Shown here piece by piece: positions 35,205 through 44,437 of a DNA stretch of 58,881 nt. The notes below the pieces were generated by a model. It made no database searches and had not been told where the DNA came from. It saw only the letters and a program-made list of their open reading frames with translations. How positions within the stretch are numbered: the first letter of the stretch is position 1; each line of letters opens with the position of its first letter. Source of the DNA: Marinitoga litoralis (GTDB taxonomy: Bacteria; Thermotogota; Thermotogae; Petrotogales; Petrotogaceae); contig NZ_JAFBDI010000012.1 of NCBI RefSeq assembly GCF_016908145.1, forward strand, positions 1-58,881, read 5' to 3'. A program made the translations under genes and the position numbers.

Positions 35205-35659
35205 GGTTTTTCCAATATCCCCTTTGCTGTTAAACTTAATAATTTTATTCTTCTTACAATGCCTACAAGTCTATTGTTATGATCAACAACAGGAACTATT
35301 TTTAAGCTTTTTTTAATAATAACATCTGCTACATATAATGCTGTATCATCATAATATACTTTAGTTGGATTTTTATCCATTATTTTTGATACAGGCTCAT
35401 GTAAAATATGTTTAAGACCTTTTATAAATTGTTGTGAATCTGGAATAAATGATGTTGATTGCATCAAAGATAAATATCCTGGAATTGATGCTTTAATAAC
35501 CATCGATTCACTTAATAATCCAACAAGATGAAAATCTTTATCTACAATTGGTAATGCCGAGTATCCATGTCTTTCGCATAATGTAATAAATCTTTCAACA
35601 GTAACATCTTCAACTATAGAAGTAACGTCTTTTAACATAATATCTTCAACTTTCATCAT
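35201..35659 (-). CDS. CBS-domain pair protein
   Basis: A 152-residue stand-alone protein with two CBS motifs. The first runs from VEDIMLKDVTSIVEDVTVERF to YSALPIVDKDFHLVGLLSES, the second from VSKIMDKNPTKVYYDDT to LKIVPVVDHNNRLVGIVRR. Such pairs bind adenosine nucleotides and act as energy sensors for partner proteins. The start codon ATGATG has AAGGTGAA upstream and overlaps the end of the sugar kinase gene by 4 bases. Partner unknown; the adjacent PfkB kinase is an obvious candidate to test. Confidence 0.92.
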   Translation of the reverse strand: MMKVEDIMLKDVTSIVEDVTVERFITLCERHGYSALPIVDKDFHLVGLLSESMVIKASIPGYLSLMQSTSFIPDSQQFIKGLKHILHEPVSKIMDKNPTKVYYDDTALYVADVIIKKSLKIVPVVDHNNRLVGIVRRIKLLSLTAKGILEKP

Positions 35660-36612
35660 TTCACCTTCTTTACACTAAAATAATCATAATATTTATATAT
35701 TTCATTGAAATCCTCAATATATTTTTCCACATGATGAACTTTTGCTAAAGCAGTTGCCATACCAAATTTAGCTGCTTCAAATGCGTCAAAATCATTTTTT
35801 AAGATATAATAGATAATACCTGTCATAAAAGCATCGCCTGTACCAAATAAATGTGCTCTATCTACTTTTTCTTCAACAGTAAATTGCCAAACACCATTAT
35901 TTGTAGCTATTATATCTCCTTCTACATGATAACTTAGAATTGAAAGTTTAGCGCCGTGTTTAATAATATCTTCTGCAGCAAAAATATAATCATCAATATT
36001 CTCTAATTCTCGATCAAAATATTTTTTTTCTTTTCTTAAATCAACTCTAACTACATCAGGACAAGCATTTTCTACAGCTTCATTAAAATGTTTTCCGTTA
36101 GCCTCTAAATAAGTTATTAACCCCTTATTTTTAGCTAATTCAAACATTTTTGCATAAACATTAGATGGCACTCCAGGAGGTATACTTCCTGAAATCAATA
36201 CATGATTAACTATAGATAATGAATTTTCATATCTTTGCATGAAATGTTCTAAATCTATATCCTCAATTTTTGGTCCAACTGTATTTATTTGTGTAATTGT
36301 ATGATTTTCTAAGTCTAAAATAGCAGTATTTTCACGAGTTTCTTCTTCAACAAATATAAAATTAGATGTAATATTTTTATCTTCTAGTAGCTTTTCTAAA
36401 AACACTCTTCCTATAAATCCGCCTAAAAAACCCAACGCCATATTTTCTATACCTAATTTACTTAACATTCTTGATACGTTAATGCCTTTTCCTCCAGGTT
36501 CAATAACAGATTGAGAGGAATTAGACACTCTAAACATTTCGCCAACTTTAAAATTATTTATTACGATTTCTCTATCAAGAGAAGGATTTAATGTTACTGT
36601 CATCACGTCCAT
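35656..36612 (-). CDS. PfkB-family sugar kinase, 1-phosphofructokinase-like
   Basis: A 318-residue ribokinase-fold kinase of the 1-phosphofructokinase/tagatose-6-phosphate kinase subgroup. The start VTLNPSLDREIVI is the FruK/LacC signature; next are GGKGINVSRMLSKLG near 39 (PfkB motif 1), SGSIPPGVP near 130, and motif 2 DRAHLFGTGDAFMTGI near 250 with the catalytic Asp. Fructose-1-phosphate or another phosphosugar is the likely substrate. A promoter and GGGAGGC precede it, making it the first gene of the twelve-gene minus-strand cluster; the start is ATG at 36612. Confidence 0.88.
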   Translation of the reverse strand: MDVMTVTLNPSLDREIVINNFKVGEMFRVSNSSQSVIEPGGKGINVSRMLSKLGIENMALGFLGGFIGRVFLEKLLEDKNITSNFIFVEEETRENTAILDLENHTITQINTVGPKIEDIDLEHFMQRYENSLSIVNHVLISGSIPPGVPSNVYAKMFELAKNKGLITYLEANGKHFNEAVENACPDVVRVDLRKEKKYFDRELENIDDYIFAAEDIIKHGAKLSILSYHVEGDIIATNNGVWQFTVEEKVDRAHLFGTGDAFMTGIIYYILKNDFDAFEAAKFGMATALAKVHHVEKYIEDFNEIYKYYDYFSVKKVK

Positions 36613-36649
36613 ATTTTAGCCTCCCAAAAAAATATATATTTTCAAATTA

Positions 36650-36658
36650 ATTATACCA
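36650..36658 (-). promoter_or_regulatory. promoter of the pfkB-gyrB-ftsAZ cluster
   Basis: Minus-strand TGGTATAAT is an extended -10 (TATAAT at 36650-36655). No convincing -35 hexamer is present. It lies in the 58-base gap between murJ and the PfkB gene, the only sizeable gap in this part of the minus strand. Confidence 0.55.
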
Positions 36659-36670
36659 CAATTCTAGTAA

Positions 36671-38158
36671 TTAATATCTTTTTTTAATAAAATTAGCTAT
36701 CTCAGTTAAGTATTTTATTTTTAATAAATAAGATGATATAAAATAAGTAATTATACCTATTAAAATTAATAAAAGTGTATATATATTAGAGTTATAAAAT
36801 AATTTGAAAATGTATATAGATATTACCATTACTAAAGTTGAAAAAATTATTTTTATTAAAACAATAATATCTTTTTTATTAAAATGCATATAAAATTCCC
36901 ATCCCAATATAATTACACCTATTATACCTGATATACTAGTAGCTAATGCAATTCCAGCAACACCCATTATTTTTGAAAGCAATATGTCTAAAATTATATT
37001 GATACTTACCATTATAAAAGAAATAATTGTAGGTTTTTTTGTATTTAATTTTGAATAGTAATTTCTTACTAATATTCCATGAATTGAATAAAATATTATC
37101 CCTATAGAATACATTATTAATGTATATGATGTTATTTTAGTATCTTCCCATGTAAAATTCCCGTGCTGGTATATTAATTTAATAATTTCTTTACTTAAAG
37201 ATATTATTCCAGCAGTAGCAGGAATAGTTAAAAATAAAGAAACTAGAATTCCTTCTTTAAATTCATTTATAAATTTCTCTTTTTGTTCGTCTAAAGAAAG
37301 TTTTGATAATCTAGGTAAAATAACATTTGCAATACTTACTGCGAAAATCGCTAAAGGTAATTGATATAATCTTAAGGCGTATTGAATTGTAGCTACTCCA
37401 CCTTCTCCTGTCCATGTTGCAACATTAGTATCTACTATGCTATTTATATGAGATATAGCAACACCAAAAAATGCAGGGATAAACAACGACATAATTTCTG
37501 AAATATATTCTTTTTTTAAAGTAAGATGATAGTGAAATAAGTTTTTTCTCTTTAAATATATATATACAAAAAATAATTGAAAAAATCCACCAAGTAAAAA
37601 ACCTATTGTGGGACCATATATTCTAACAGAAAAATAATTAGATAAAATAATTCCCAAAATAGTAAAAACATTAGTTAATGATGGAGATACTGCAGATACA
37701 AAAAAATTATTTTCTTTATATAAAATACTTGAGAAAATAGACCATATTGATACAAAAGTAATAAAAGGAAATGTTATTTTCATTAAATTGGAAGATAAAT
37801 ATAAATATTCATAATTTAACCCACTTCCCAATATTTTTGCAAAAAAAGGAGAAAACATTAATACAAAAATATATATTCCCATAGTTAATATTATTAATAA
37901 ATTAATGGCGGTACTTGCAAAAATGTCTGCCTCTTCTTTTTCTTTTCTAGTATATAATGGTAAGAACACAGTAGAAAAAGCACCTTCCGCAAATATTCTT
38001 CTTAAAAAGAAAGGCAAAAGTATAGCGATAATATATGCATCATATTCACCACTTCTTCCAAAATAATATGCGAATAACATATCTCTAAATAATCCTAGAA
38101 ATCTACTAACCATTGTAGCTGAAGCAAATATTGCTGTAAATTTCATTATTTCAGACAT
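36671..38158 (-). CDS. murJ: lipid II flippase MurJ
   Basis: A 495-residue MOP-superfamily membrane protein with about 14 predicted helices. The opening ASATMVSRFLGLFRDMLFAYYFG is a MurJ hallmark, followed by AFSTVFLPLYTR and the later PRLSKLS and HGILVRNYYS segments. It moves lipid-linked peptidoglycan precursor across the inner membrane. ATG at 38158 is chosen because TAGGAGGA is eight bases upstream; a longer frame to 38200 would overlap the previous stop. It ends the envelope cluster, 41 bases after a weak terminator hairpin that follows the CoA-binding gene. Confidence 0.93.
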   Translation of the reverse strand: MSEIMKFTAIFASATMVSRFLGLFRDMLFAYYFGRSGEYDAYIIAILLPFFLRRIFAEGAFSTVFLPLYTRKEKEEADIFASTAINLLIILTMGIYIFVLMFSPFFAKILGSGLNYEYLYLSSNLMKITFPFITFVSIWSIFSSILYKENNFFVSAVSPSLTNVFTILGIILSNYFSVRIYGPTIGFLLGGFFQLFFVYIYLKRKNLFHYHLTLKKEYISEIMSLFIPAFFGVAISHINSIVDTNVATWTGEGGVATIQYALRLYQLPLAIFAVSIANVILPRLSKLSLDEQKEKFINEFKEGILVSLFLTIPATAGIISLSKEIIKLIYQHGNFTWEDTKITSYTLIMYSIGIIFYSIHGILVRNYYSKLNTKKPTIISFIMVSINIILDILLSKIMGVAGIALATSISGIIGVIILGWEFYMHFNKKDIIVLIKIIFSTLVMVISIYIFKLFYNSNIYTLLLILIGIITYFISSYLLKIKYLTEIANFIKKRY

Positions 38159-38181
38159 TTTATTCCTCCTATTAAAATATA

Positions 38182-38197
38182 AAGCCCTTTCGGGCTT
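38182..38197 (-). terminator. weak terminator or attenuator hairpin
   Basis: AAGCCC (38182-38187) pairs with GGGCTT (38192-38197); on the minus strand it is followed by a modest T-rich run (ATATTTTAAT). It may partly separate the CoA-binding gene from murJ or only protect the message. Confidence 0.5.
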
Positions 38198-38199
38198 CA

Positions 38200-38571
38200 T
38201 TAAATAGTTTCAACCATTATACATTTATGAAATAAGTAATCCACATCTGGTAAAGATTCTAAATATTCTTTTATTTCTTGTGATTCAGCACCTGGTTGAT
38301 ACCAAAATTTTCTAAAACCATTTTCATAAGCTTCTTTTGTTATTTTTAAACCAATTGCAGGAGGAACTACAAAATTTAAAACATCAACTTCAGGTAAATC
38401 TTTGACACTTTTATAAGTTTTTATACCTTCAATTTCTTCATAATTAGGTGTTACAGGATATACGTCATATCCTTTTGAAACTAAATCCTTTAAAATTTTA
38501 TAACCAAATTTAGATTTATTTGTAGTAGCACCTACTAAACCTATTTTTTTAATATTTTTTACATCAATCAT
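38200..38571 (-). CDS. CoA-binding domain protein (YccU-like)
   Basis: A 123-residue stand-alone CoA-binding Rossmann protein. It has IGLVGATTNKSKFGYKILKDL near 11 (nucleotide loop), GYDVYPVTPNYEEIEGI, DVLNFVVPP near 86 and FWYQPGAESQEI near 108. Proteins of this size bind CoA in structures, but the physiological role is not known. AAGGAGTG precedes the ATG. It lies 15 bases after the AEC transporter gene in the same unit; its stop codon lies 3 bases above a weak hairpin. Confidence 0.88.
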   Translation of the reverse strand: MIDVKNIKKIGLVGATTNKSKFGYKILKDLVSKGYDVYPVTPNYEEIEGIKTYKSVKDLPEVDVLNFVVPPAIGLKITKEAYENGFRKFWYQPGAESQEIKEYLESLPDVDYLFHKCIMVETI

Positions 38572-38586
38572 TATTTCACTCCTTTC

Positions 38587-39498
38587 TTAAATTATATTCA
38601 ATATTAAATATAATAATGGTACAGTTAGTATTGATAATAATGTACTTACAAATACTAATAAATTACCTAAAGCTGGATTAATATTTAATTCTTGAGTAAT
38701 AAACGAAACATTCATTCCCACAGGCATTCCAACTTCTATAACAAATATTCCAGCTAAAATAGGGTCAAGATTTAATAATTTAACTATAAAAACTGCTATA
38801 AAAGGAAATAATACTAATTTAAATATAGTAGTCAAGAAAGTATCATATAAATCATATATTTTAATTTTAATTCTAGATAATGATATACCTATGTTTAATA
38901 AAATAATAACAATACTTGCATCTTTAATCATTTTAATGGGATCATATAATACTTTAGGTAAATAATCCCATTTTAAACCTAAAACTCCCAATATCCATCC
39001 AATTAAAAATCCCCAGAGCATAGGTAATTTTAGCATATTAATTAACCCTTTTCTTATGTTTCCAGTTAAAATTATAATACCAATTGAAAAAGATAATAAT
39101 GTCATTACAATAACATAAATAACAGCCTTTGCAATATATTCTTCACCAAATAATGCACTAACAATTGGATACCCTAAATAACCACCATTTGAAAACATTA
39201 AAGCAAATGAAATTACTCCTTTTTCTGCTTTTATTAAATTAAACTTTTTTAGAATATATGGAATTATAATTGATAAAATAAAAATAATGCTGTAACCCCA
39301 GAAATAAGAATTAAATTCTTTAAAAGAAGGGGGATTTGAATTAATAGCTGTAAATGCAAGTATGTTTCCAGCTATCCATATTGTAACCTTATTTAAAATT
39401 TTATTATCTAAATCAGAAAATATCTTTCCGAAAATATATCCTAAAGTTATAATAATAAATAAAGGAAGTATTTTGAATAAAGTTATAAAAAAAAGCAT
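38587..39498 (-). CDS. AEC-family (auxin efflux carrier-like) permease
   Basis: A 303-residue integral membrane protein with about ten helices arranged in two inverted halves. Recognisable segments are ILPLFIIITLGYIFGK at the start, FSNGGYLGYPIVSALFG near 104, and the second-half IVILLNIGISLSR near 200 with VIEVGMPVGMNVSF near 262. Members export or import organic acids such as malate. GAGGTG precedes the ATG, three bases after the L,D-transpeptidase stop. Substrate unknown; a role in excreting a fermentation acid is conceivable. Confidence 0.88.
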   Translation of the reverse strand: MLFFITLFKILPLFIIITLGYIFGKIFSDLDNKILNKVTIWIAGNILAFTAINSNPPSFKEFNSYFWGYSIIFILSIIIPYILKKFNLIKAEKGVISFALMFSNGGYLGYPIVSALFGEEYIAKAVIYVIVMTLLSFSIGIIILTGNIRKGLINMLKLPMLWGFLIGWILGVLGLKWDYLPKVLYDPIKMIKDASIVIILLNIGISLSRIKIKIYDLYDTFLTTIFKLVLFPFIAVFIVKLLNLDPILAGIFVIEVGMPVGMNVSFITQELNINPALGNLLVFVSTLLSILTVPLLYLILNII

Positions 39499-39501
39499 AA
39501 T

Positions 39502-40689
39502 TCACCTCTTTATTGCATATACTTCAGTTCCTATACCAGTTAAAAAATCTAATATTTCAACATCTTGGTTAAAAAGCCTTATGCAGCCATGTGAAATTCT
39601 TTTACCAATTTCCCAAGGTTTAGTAGTCCCGTGAATACCGTATTGTTCTTCAGATAACTGTAACCAACGACTTCCAACACCGTTTATAATTGACCCTGGT
39701 TTTATATATTCACCATACCAATATAATGCAGGTTCCTTTTCTTTATACATTATTCTATAATATCCAGGAGGAGTGGCATCACTTCTTCCAACAGCTGCTG
39801 GATAAGTTAAAACTTTTTTTCCTAAATAATATAAATTTAATATAGATTTGTCTAAATCAACAGTTATAATCAAAGGACTTTCGCCAAATTTTAATTTTCC
39901 AATTCTTAATAGCTGTCCTGGATAAATAGTTTTTGGATCGTTTATATTATTAAATAATATAATTTCACCTGGTTTTACATTATATTTTCTTGCTATTTTA
40001 TATATTGAATCTCCTTTTTTTACTAAATAATTGTCAATAAATTGCACTTTATAAGAAGCACCTTTTAAATTTGAAGAACCATAAAACCAATCTTTTTTAT
40101 AAAATTTTATTGTTTTTTCTCTTTCTATTTCATATTTGTTAGAATAATATACAGTGATTTCATGAAAACCATCTTCTAAAATTTCAGGTAAATAAAAAAT
40201 ATTATTTTCTGATTTATATAATCTTATTTTTTTATCTAAATATACATCATTTACTTTAAATTGACCATTTGAATTATTAATTAAAACCCCTTTCCACCCA
40301 TCTAAAGTTTCAATTGTTGAAACTTCTAATTTTATTTCATCATAAAATTCTTTTATTTCAATTAGATCTTTAAATTCAATTCTTTTTAATCCATTCAACG
40401 TATCATACTCTAAGCGGAGATTTAAAATATCAAATTTGCTAAAGTCATTTATATTTATTTTTATGTCTAAATAAGTAGGACTAAAAGAAAAACTAGGTCT
40501 AATTCTAAAACCTATATTATTTATTAAAAAGACTTTAGGATTAATCATTCTTTCATTAGTTAAATATCTTAAATAAATAATGTCATTATCAAATTTTATG
40601 AAATTAATCTTATTTTCTGCTATTAAAATATTCTGAAATATAATTAATAATATTAATAGCAATATTTTTTTTAGTATTTTTTTCAACAT
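39502..40689 (-). CDS. LysM-containing L,D-transpeptidase (YkuD family)
   Basis: A 395-residue exported protein. Its signal peptide (LKKILLLILLIIFQNILIA) and a beta-rich N-terminal region (about 30-210) are followed by a LysM peptidoglycan-binding module near 220-265 (VKKGDSIYKIARKYNV). The YkuD domain has HGTTKPWEIGKRISHGCIR near 350-368 with the catalytic Cys. L,D-transpeptidases make alternative peptidoglycan cross-links or anchor lipoproteins. GGGAG lies nine bases before ATG 40689, favouring it over ATG 40698. The 5' part of the gene overlaps coaBC by 80 bases in a different frame. Confidence 0.92.
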   Translation of the reverse strand: MLKKILKKILLLILLIIFQNILIAENKINFIKFDNDIIYLRYLTNERMINPKVFLINNIGFRIRPSFSFSPTYLDIKININDFSKFDILNLRLEYDTLNGLKRIEFKDLIEIKEFYDEIKLEVSTIETLDGWKGVLINNSNGQFKVNDVYLDKKIRLYKSENNIFYLPEILEDGFHEITVYYSNKYEIEREKTIKFYKKDWFYGSSNLKGASYKVQFIDNYLVKKGDSIYKIARKYNVKPGEIILFNNINDPKTIYPGQLLRIGKLKFGESPLIITVDLDKSILNLYYLGKKVLTYPAAVGRSDATPPGYYRIMYKEKEPALYWYGEYIKPGSIINGVGSRWLQLSEEQYGIHGTTKPWEIGKRISHGCIRLFNQDVEILDFLTGIGTEVYAIKR

Positions 40690-41821
40690 GGGTAACATCT
40701 CCCAGTTTATTAATTATATAAATTTCATTCAAATTAGAATCAAATCCGATATCTTTTTTTGAAACATCATTAGCAATTATAATATCGCAATTTTTTTCTA
40801 TTAATTTTCTCTTAGCATACTCTATTAAATCATTAGTTTCTGCAGCAAAACCAATTATTAATTGATTTTCTTTTTTGATGTTACCTAATTCTTTTAATAT
40901 ATCTGGATTTTTTATAAGTTCAATTATTAAGTTGTCCTCATCTTTTTTTATTTTAATATCTGAATAATTTTTTACCCTATAATCAGAAACAGCAGCAGAC
41001 ATTATTATAATATCTGAATTATTAAATCTTTTCATTACTTCATTATACATTTCTGATGCTGTTTTTACTTCAACAAATTCATTTAATATATATGGAGGCT
41101 TAATATTAGTAGGTCCGGAAATGAGAGTTACATTTGCACCTCTATTAGAAAATTCTCTTGCAATTTCATACCCCATTTTACCACTCGATTTATTTGTAAT
41201 ATTTCTAACTGGATCAATAGGTTCTTGTGTAGGACCAGCAGTAATTAAAATATTTTTTCCAAGAAAATCTTTTTTTGATAATGAATATTCCAAAAATTCA
41301 ATTATCATATCATTATCAGGATATCTACCTTTTCCAATTTCTCCACATGCTAAATGTCCACTTTCAGGTTCTACTATAATCCATCCATCATTTTTTAATA
41401 ATTCCAAATTTCTTTGCAATGCTGGAGATTCATACATTCTGGTATTCATAGTAGGGACTATTATTTTAGCATCCTTTCTAAAAGCTAATGCAGTTAATGA
41501 TAATAGATCGTCAGAAAAGCCATTTGCTATTTTAGCAATAATATTAGCTGTAGCAGGAGCTACAATTAAAGCATCTGATTCTAAAGATAATTGAGTATGA
41601 GGTATCCATCCATCCTTAACTTCATTGAAATAATCTGTATAAACAGGACAATTTCCTACTGCGGAAAAAACGGTAGGTGAAATCATTTTCTTTGAATCTT
41701 CTGTTAGAATTATATTTAAATATACATCTAATTTTCTTAATTTAGAGGCTAAATCAACAGCTTTGTATATTGCTATCCCACTACTAACACCTAAAGTAAT
41801 TTTCTTACCCTTTAATACCAT
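40610..41821 (-). CDS. coaBC: bifunctional phosphopantothenoylcysteine decarboxylase / synthase
   Basis: A 403-residue bifunctional enzyme of coenzyme A synthesis. The flavin-dependent CoaC domain comes first, with LGVSSGIAIYKAVDL near 9, APATANIIAKIANGFSDDLLS near 88, PTMNTRMYE near 124 and the CGEIGKGR loop near 159. The CoaB domain has ILITAGPTQEPIDPVRNITN near 192 and SGKMGYEIA. Its start overlaps gltX by 17 bases. The last ~80 bases also encode the signal peptide of the next gene, yet its end (IAINIINYISEYFNSRK) looks like a normal CoaB C-terminus, so both frames appear real. Confidence 0.95.
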   Translation of the reverse strand: MVLKGKKITLGVSSGIAIYKAVDLASKLRKLDVYLNIILTEDSKKMISPTVFSAVGNCPVYTDYFNEVKDGWIPHTQLSLESDALIVAPATANIIAKIANGFSDDLLSLTALAFRKDAKIIVPTMNTRMYESPALQRNLELLKNDGWIIVEPESGHLACGEIGKGRYPDNDMIIEFLEYSLSKKDFLGKNILITAGPTQEPIDPVRNITNKSSGKMGYEIAREFSNRGANVTLISGPTNIKPPYILNEFVEVKTASEMYNEVMKRFNNSDIIIMSAAVSDYRVKNYSDIKIKKDEDNLIIELIKNPDILKELGNIKKENQLIIGFAAETNDLIEYAKRKLIEKNCDIIIANDVSKKDIGFDSNLNEIYIINKLGDVTHVEKNTKKNIAINIINYISEYFNSRK

Positions 41822-43193
41822 TTATATACACCTCTGTTCTTTTTAAACGGTAAAGAACTCTTTCTTTGCCTAATACAACTATTGATTCATATAATCCGGG
41901 GGTTACCAATTTTCCTAAAATTGCACCTCTAATAGTTTGAAATGTATTTTTCTTTGATGTGATTTTTAAATCAGCTATTTCATTTAAAGTTTTTTCTACG
42001 GTCTTTAAATTATAATTTTCTAATTCTTCAAATTTTTTAATAGAAGCAGAAATTAAGCTTTTTGCCCAATCTTTCTTTAAATATTTTTCAATATACTTTT
42101 CTTCATATTCATATTCATCAATAAAAAAATTATATGAAAAATCTTTTAATTGTTTTAATGTATTTATTTTTTCTCTACAAATAGATAATACATTTAATGA
42201 GTATTCTTCATCTTTTTCTATTAAATATTTTATTTTATCATCATTTAACCAAGATAAAAATTCGATATATAAATCTTTAATTTCTTTTTTTCTTAAATGC
42301 TTTCCGCAAACCCATTCCAATTTTTCATAGTCAAATATTACACCTTTATTAGATAATTTATTTGGGTCAAAATCTTTCAATTTATCTTTAAATTCAAATA
42401 TTTCTTCTTCTATGGTCCATCCTAATAACGCAAGATAATTCATTAAAGCAGAACTTAATATACCTTCATTTCTAAAGTATTCTACGGAAGTACCGCCATG
42501 TCTTTTACTTAAAGGTTTTCTGTCATTACCTAATATTAGAGGTATATGCATAAATTTTGGAATATCCCATCCAAAAGCTTCATATAACATAATTTGTTTT
42601 TGTGTATTTGATATATGATCTTCACCTCTAATTACATGAGAAATTTTCATTAAATGATCATCTATAGCTACAGTAAAGTTATATACTGGTATTCCATTAG
42701 ATCTTAAAATAATAAAATCATCCAATAAATCATTTCTAAAAGATATTGTTCCTTTAACTAAATCATCAAAAGATGTAGTTCCATCTTTATTTACTCTAAA
42801 TTTTACAACTACACTACCATCTATGTTTTCAGGAAATTTGTTTGATTTATATATTTCATTATTATTATCATCATAAACAGCATAATATGCCTTATTATTT
42901 TCTATTAAATAATCAATAAATTTTTTATATATTTCTATTCTTTCACTTTGTCTATACGGTCCATATTTTCCACCTATATCAGGACCCTCATCCCAATCCA
43001 AACCACACCATTTTAATGAATTTATAATTTCTTTTTCTGATTCAATAGAAGATCTTTCTATATCAGTATCTTCTATTCTTAATATTAATTTTCCATTATT
43101 TTTTTTAGCAAACAACCAATTAAATAAAGCGGTTCTTACTCCGCCAACATGCATGCTGCCTGTTGGACTAGGTGCAAACCTTACCCTAATCAT
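41805..43193 (-). CDS. gltX: glutamyl-tRNA synthetase
   Basis: A 462-residue class I synthetase. The HIGH-type motif is FAPSPTGSMHVGGVRTALFN near 6, the zinc-binding-type region is replaced, the class signature VIRGEDHISNTQKQ is near 200, and the KMSKS equivalent PLSKRHGG near 244. A helical anticodon-binding domain makes up the last ~170 residues. GGAGG precedes its ATG, which overlaps the TIGR00725 gene by 8 bases. Whether it is discriminating or also charges tRNA-Gln cannot be told from the sequence; T. maritima-like bacteria have two GltX genes. Confidence 0.95.
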   Translation of the reverse strand: MIRVRFAPSPTGSMHVGGVRTALFNWLFAKKNNGKLILRIEDTDIERSSIESEKEIINSLKWCGLDWDEGPDIGGKYGPYRQSERIEIYKKFIDYLIENNKAYYAVYDDNNNEIYKSNKFPENIDGSVVVKFRVNKDGTTSFDDLVKGTISFRNDLLDDFIILRSNGIPVYNFTVAIDDHLMKISHVIRGEDHISNTQKQIMLYEAFGWDIPKFMHIPLILGNDRKPLSKRHGGTSVEYFRNEGILSSALMNYLALLGWTIEEEIFEFKDKLKDFDPNKLSNKGVIFDYEKLEWVCGKHLRKKEIKDLYIEFLSWLNDDKIKYLIEKDEEYSLNVLSICREKINTLKQLKDFSYNFFIDEYEYEEKYIEKYLKKDWAKSLISASIKKFEELENYNLKTVEKTLNEIADLKITSKKNTFQTIRGAILGKLVTPGLYESIVVLGKERVLYRLKRTEVYINGIKG

Positions 43194-43725
43194 TTTTTTC
43201 CTCCGATAATATTTCTTTTTCTAATTTTTTTAGTAAAATCTCTAATTCATCAATATCAGTAATATATAATTTTGCTAATCTTCTATTGTCTAAATATTCT
43301 CCGTCGATTAATATTTTTTGAATTCTATCGGTCCAACCGCCAGTTCCTTTAATTAATATAACTGGTTTTTCATTAGCATAAGCTCCTAATATTTCTATTC
43401 CTGTTCCTATTTCTCCACCTACACTAATTACAACATCGACACTTTTTACTAAAACAAAAGATCTCATTGAAAAATCTAAACCTGTTTTTATTGAAACATC
43501 TAAATATTCATTACCATCGATTTCCCATGGTAATATACCTATGGTTTTTCCACCGAATTTTTTAGTTTCTCTAGATATTAATTCCATTACTCCATTTCTT
43601 CCACCACTAAATAATACCCAATTATTATCTGAAATTATTTTTGCAATTTTACTAATTATATTTTCTAAATCGCATATTGGTTTTTCATTAGGATTTCCAG
43701 AGTAACCGATAACACCAATATTCAT
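43186..43725 (-). CDS. TIGR00725 family protein (LOG/lysine-decarboxylase-like fold)
   Basis: A 179-residue Rossmann-fold protein of the TIGR00725 group. It has IGVIGYSG at the start, LFSGGRNGVMELISRETKKFGG near 38 (the GGxxGvM phosphate loop), ILPWE, and VISVGGEIGTGIEILGAYANEKPVI near 100-123. The family is related to cytokinin-activating LOG enzymes; its own activity is not known. GGTGA precedes the ATG, three bases after lptB. It overlaps gltX by 8 bases. Confidence 0.85.
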   Translation of the reverse strand: MNIGVIGYSGNPNEKPICDLENIISKIAKIISDNNWVLFSGGRNGVMELISRETKKFGGKTIGILPWEIDGNEYLDVSIKTGLDFSMRSFVLVKSVDVVISVGGEIGTGIEILGAYANEKPVILIKGTGGWTDRIQKILIDGEYLDNRRLAKLYITDIDELEILLKKLEKEILSEEKND

Positions 43726-43728
43726 ATT

Positions 43729-44433
43729 TCACCATCCTAAATAATTTTCAATAACATTTTTATCTTTTAAAACATCATCGGGATTTCCATATGCAATTAC
43801 ATTACCTTTATGTAGTACGTATAATATATCAACAACTTCAGCTATTTCATCCACATTATGATCTGTTACAATAACACCTAAATTTTTAGTAGATAATGAT
43901 TTTATTATTCTTTGTATATCTTTAACAGTTATAGGATCAATACCAACAAATGGTTCATCTAATAATATGAATTTTGGATTTGTCAATAATGTCCTTGCAA
44001 ATTCTAATCTTCTTTTTTCTCCACCAGATAAAGAATCAGCAATTTGATCCTTTAAATCATATATTCCAAATTCTTCTAAAATCTCTTTTATAATTCTTTC
44101 TTTACTTTCAATTTTTAACATTGTTGCTATTAAATCCATGTTATCCCATACAGTTAAATTTCTAAATACAGATGGTTCTTGAGGGAGATATGCTATTCCA
44201 TGTTTAGCCCTAATGTGAATAGGTAAATGTGTTATTTTTTTATTATCTAAAAATATATCTCCGCTTTTGGGAACAACTATACCTAAAATTGATTTAAACA
44301 ATGTAGATTTACCAGCACCGTTGGGACCTAAAATCCCAACAATCTTTCCGGTGCTGGCTTCAAAATCTACGCTATTTAAAACAATTTTCTTTCCATATTT
44401 TTTTGTTAATTTTTTACAAGTTATAGAGCTCAT
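43729..44433 (-). CDS. lptB: LptB-like ABC transporter ATP-binding protein
   Basis: A 234-residue ABC ATPase resembling LptB, the ATPase that powers lipopolysaccharide export. Walker A is GILGPNGAGKSTLFKSILGI near 33, the Q-loop lies in GIAYLPQEPSVFRNLTVWDN, the signature is LSGGEKRRLEFARTLL near 137, Walker B is FILLDEPFVGIDP near 156 and the H-loop is VIVTDHNVDE near 190. It starts four bases after skp with no ribosome site I can see, so reinitiation after skp is likely. Whether its substrate is LPS or another outer-membrane lipid in this lineage is uncertain. Confidence 0.88.
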   Translation of the reverse strand: MSSITCKKLTKKYGKKIVLNSVDFEASTGKIVGILGPNGAGKSTLFKSILGIVVPKSGDIFLDNKKITHLPIHIRAKHGIAYLPQEPSVFRNLTVWDNMDLIATMLKIESKERIIKEILEEFGIYDLKDQIADSLSGGEKRRLEFARTLLTNPKFILLDEPFVGIDPITVKDIQRIIKSLSTKNLGVIVTDHNVDEIAEVVDILYVLHKGNVIAYGNPDDVLKDKNVIENYLGW

Positions 44434-44437
44434 AATA

